This document shows positions 63,846-64,000 of a stretch of DNA of 64,000 bases, one piece after another. How positions within the stretch are numbered: the stretch's first letter is position 1; each line of letters opens with the position of its first letter. Under the pieces are notes generated by a model. The model saw only the letters and a list, made by a program, of their open reading frames with translations, was not told where the DNA came from and did no database searches. This DNA is from Pycnopodia helianthoides. Lineage: Eukaryota; Echinodermata; Asteroidea; Forcipulatida; Asteriidae. The stretch lies in the NCBI GenBank assembly GCA_032158295.1, contig CM063255.1, positions 2,754,501 through 2,818,500 on the forward strand. Reading direction: 5' to 3'. Position numbers and translations under genes: made by a program.

Positions 63846-64000
63846 GCCTGGAATTACACGGAGGCCACGCAGGCCATGGACTCCGTTGCCCTGCTCTTGG
63901 CCTTGGTGCCCCTTCAAAAAAATTTCCCATAGACTTAAAGATTTTCTAATGGAAGTGCCCTTTACAAAATGAAAATGGCCTTGCCCTCTCCGAGAGATGA
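63846..64000. mobile_element. MITE downstream of 14-3-3 exon 2 (cut by window end)
   Basis: Same orientation as 63218-63380, differing at a handful of positions; the right end lies outside the window. Confidence 0.85.

Overview
This is animal nuclear DNA: intron-containing genes with GT..AG splice sites, dense SINE, LINE and MITE repeats, AT-rich sequence and no operons. The protein matches (14-3-3, MRTO4, glycine amidinotransferase, tectonin-type egg lectins, a somatomedin-B secretin-family receptor) and the many TTAA-flanked MITEs suggest a marine deuterostome. An echinoderm, perhaps a sea star, is my best guess; this is inference from repeat and protein style, not a database result.

Layout. 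1-3.4 kb: two tandem copies of a ~1.9 kb unit carrying a decayed helix-turn-helix ORF. 3.8-5 kb: nested MITEs. 5.06-12.86 kb: copy A of a secreted tectonin (beta-propeller) lectin gene, swollen by transposons. 15.4-24.1 kb: a plus-strand receptor gene (signal-peptide exon, somatomedin B exon, large ectodomain plus TM1-TM5 exon) with two compensating frameshifts and no visible TM6-TM7 exon. 28.87-29.30 kb (minus): the last exon of a GATM-like gene, broken by a MITE just before the catalytic cysteine. 32.26-35.59 kb: lectin copy B, more compact and nearly intact. 36-41 kb: a nest of Mutator-like MITEs, SINEs and foldbacks. 41.66-54.49 kb (minus): a complete seven-exon mrto4 gene whose introns are packed with repeats, including a 20-bp minisatellite and several large foldbacks. 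57.29 kb to the window end (plus): the first two coding exons of a 14-3-3 gene separated by a 6 kb intron.

The genes do not form one pathway. mrto4 (60S ribosome assembly) and 14-3-3 (phosphoprotein adaptor) are housekeeping genes. The lectin pair and the receptor are secreted or surface proteins of the kind that expand in invertebrate innate recognition. The lectin duplication is the most informative structure: comparing A and B gives filled and empty sites that define several transposons to the base. Three coding indels (two in G-runs, one in or near an A-run) sit in otherwise well-preserved exons. G/C homopolymers are very common here, so assembly error must be weighed against pseudogene decay.
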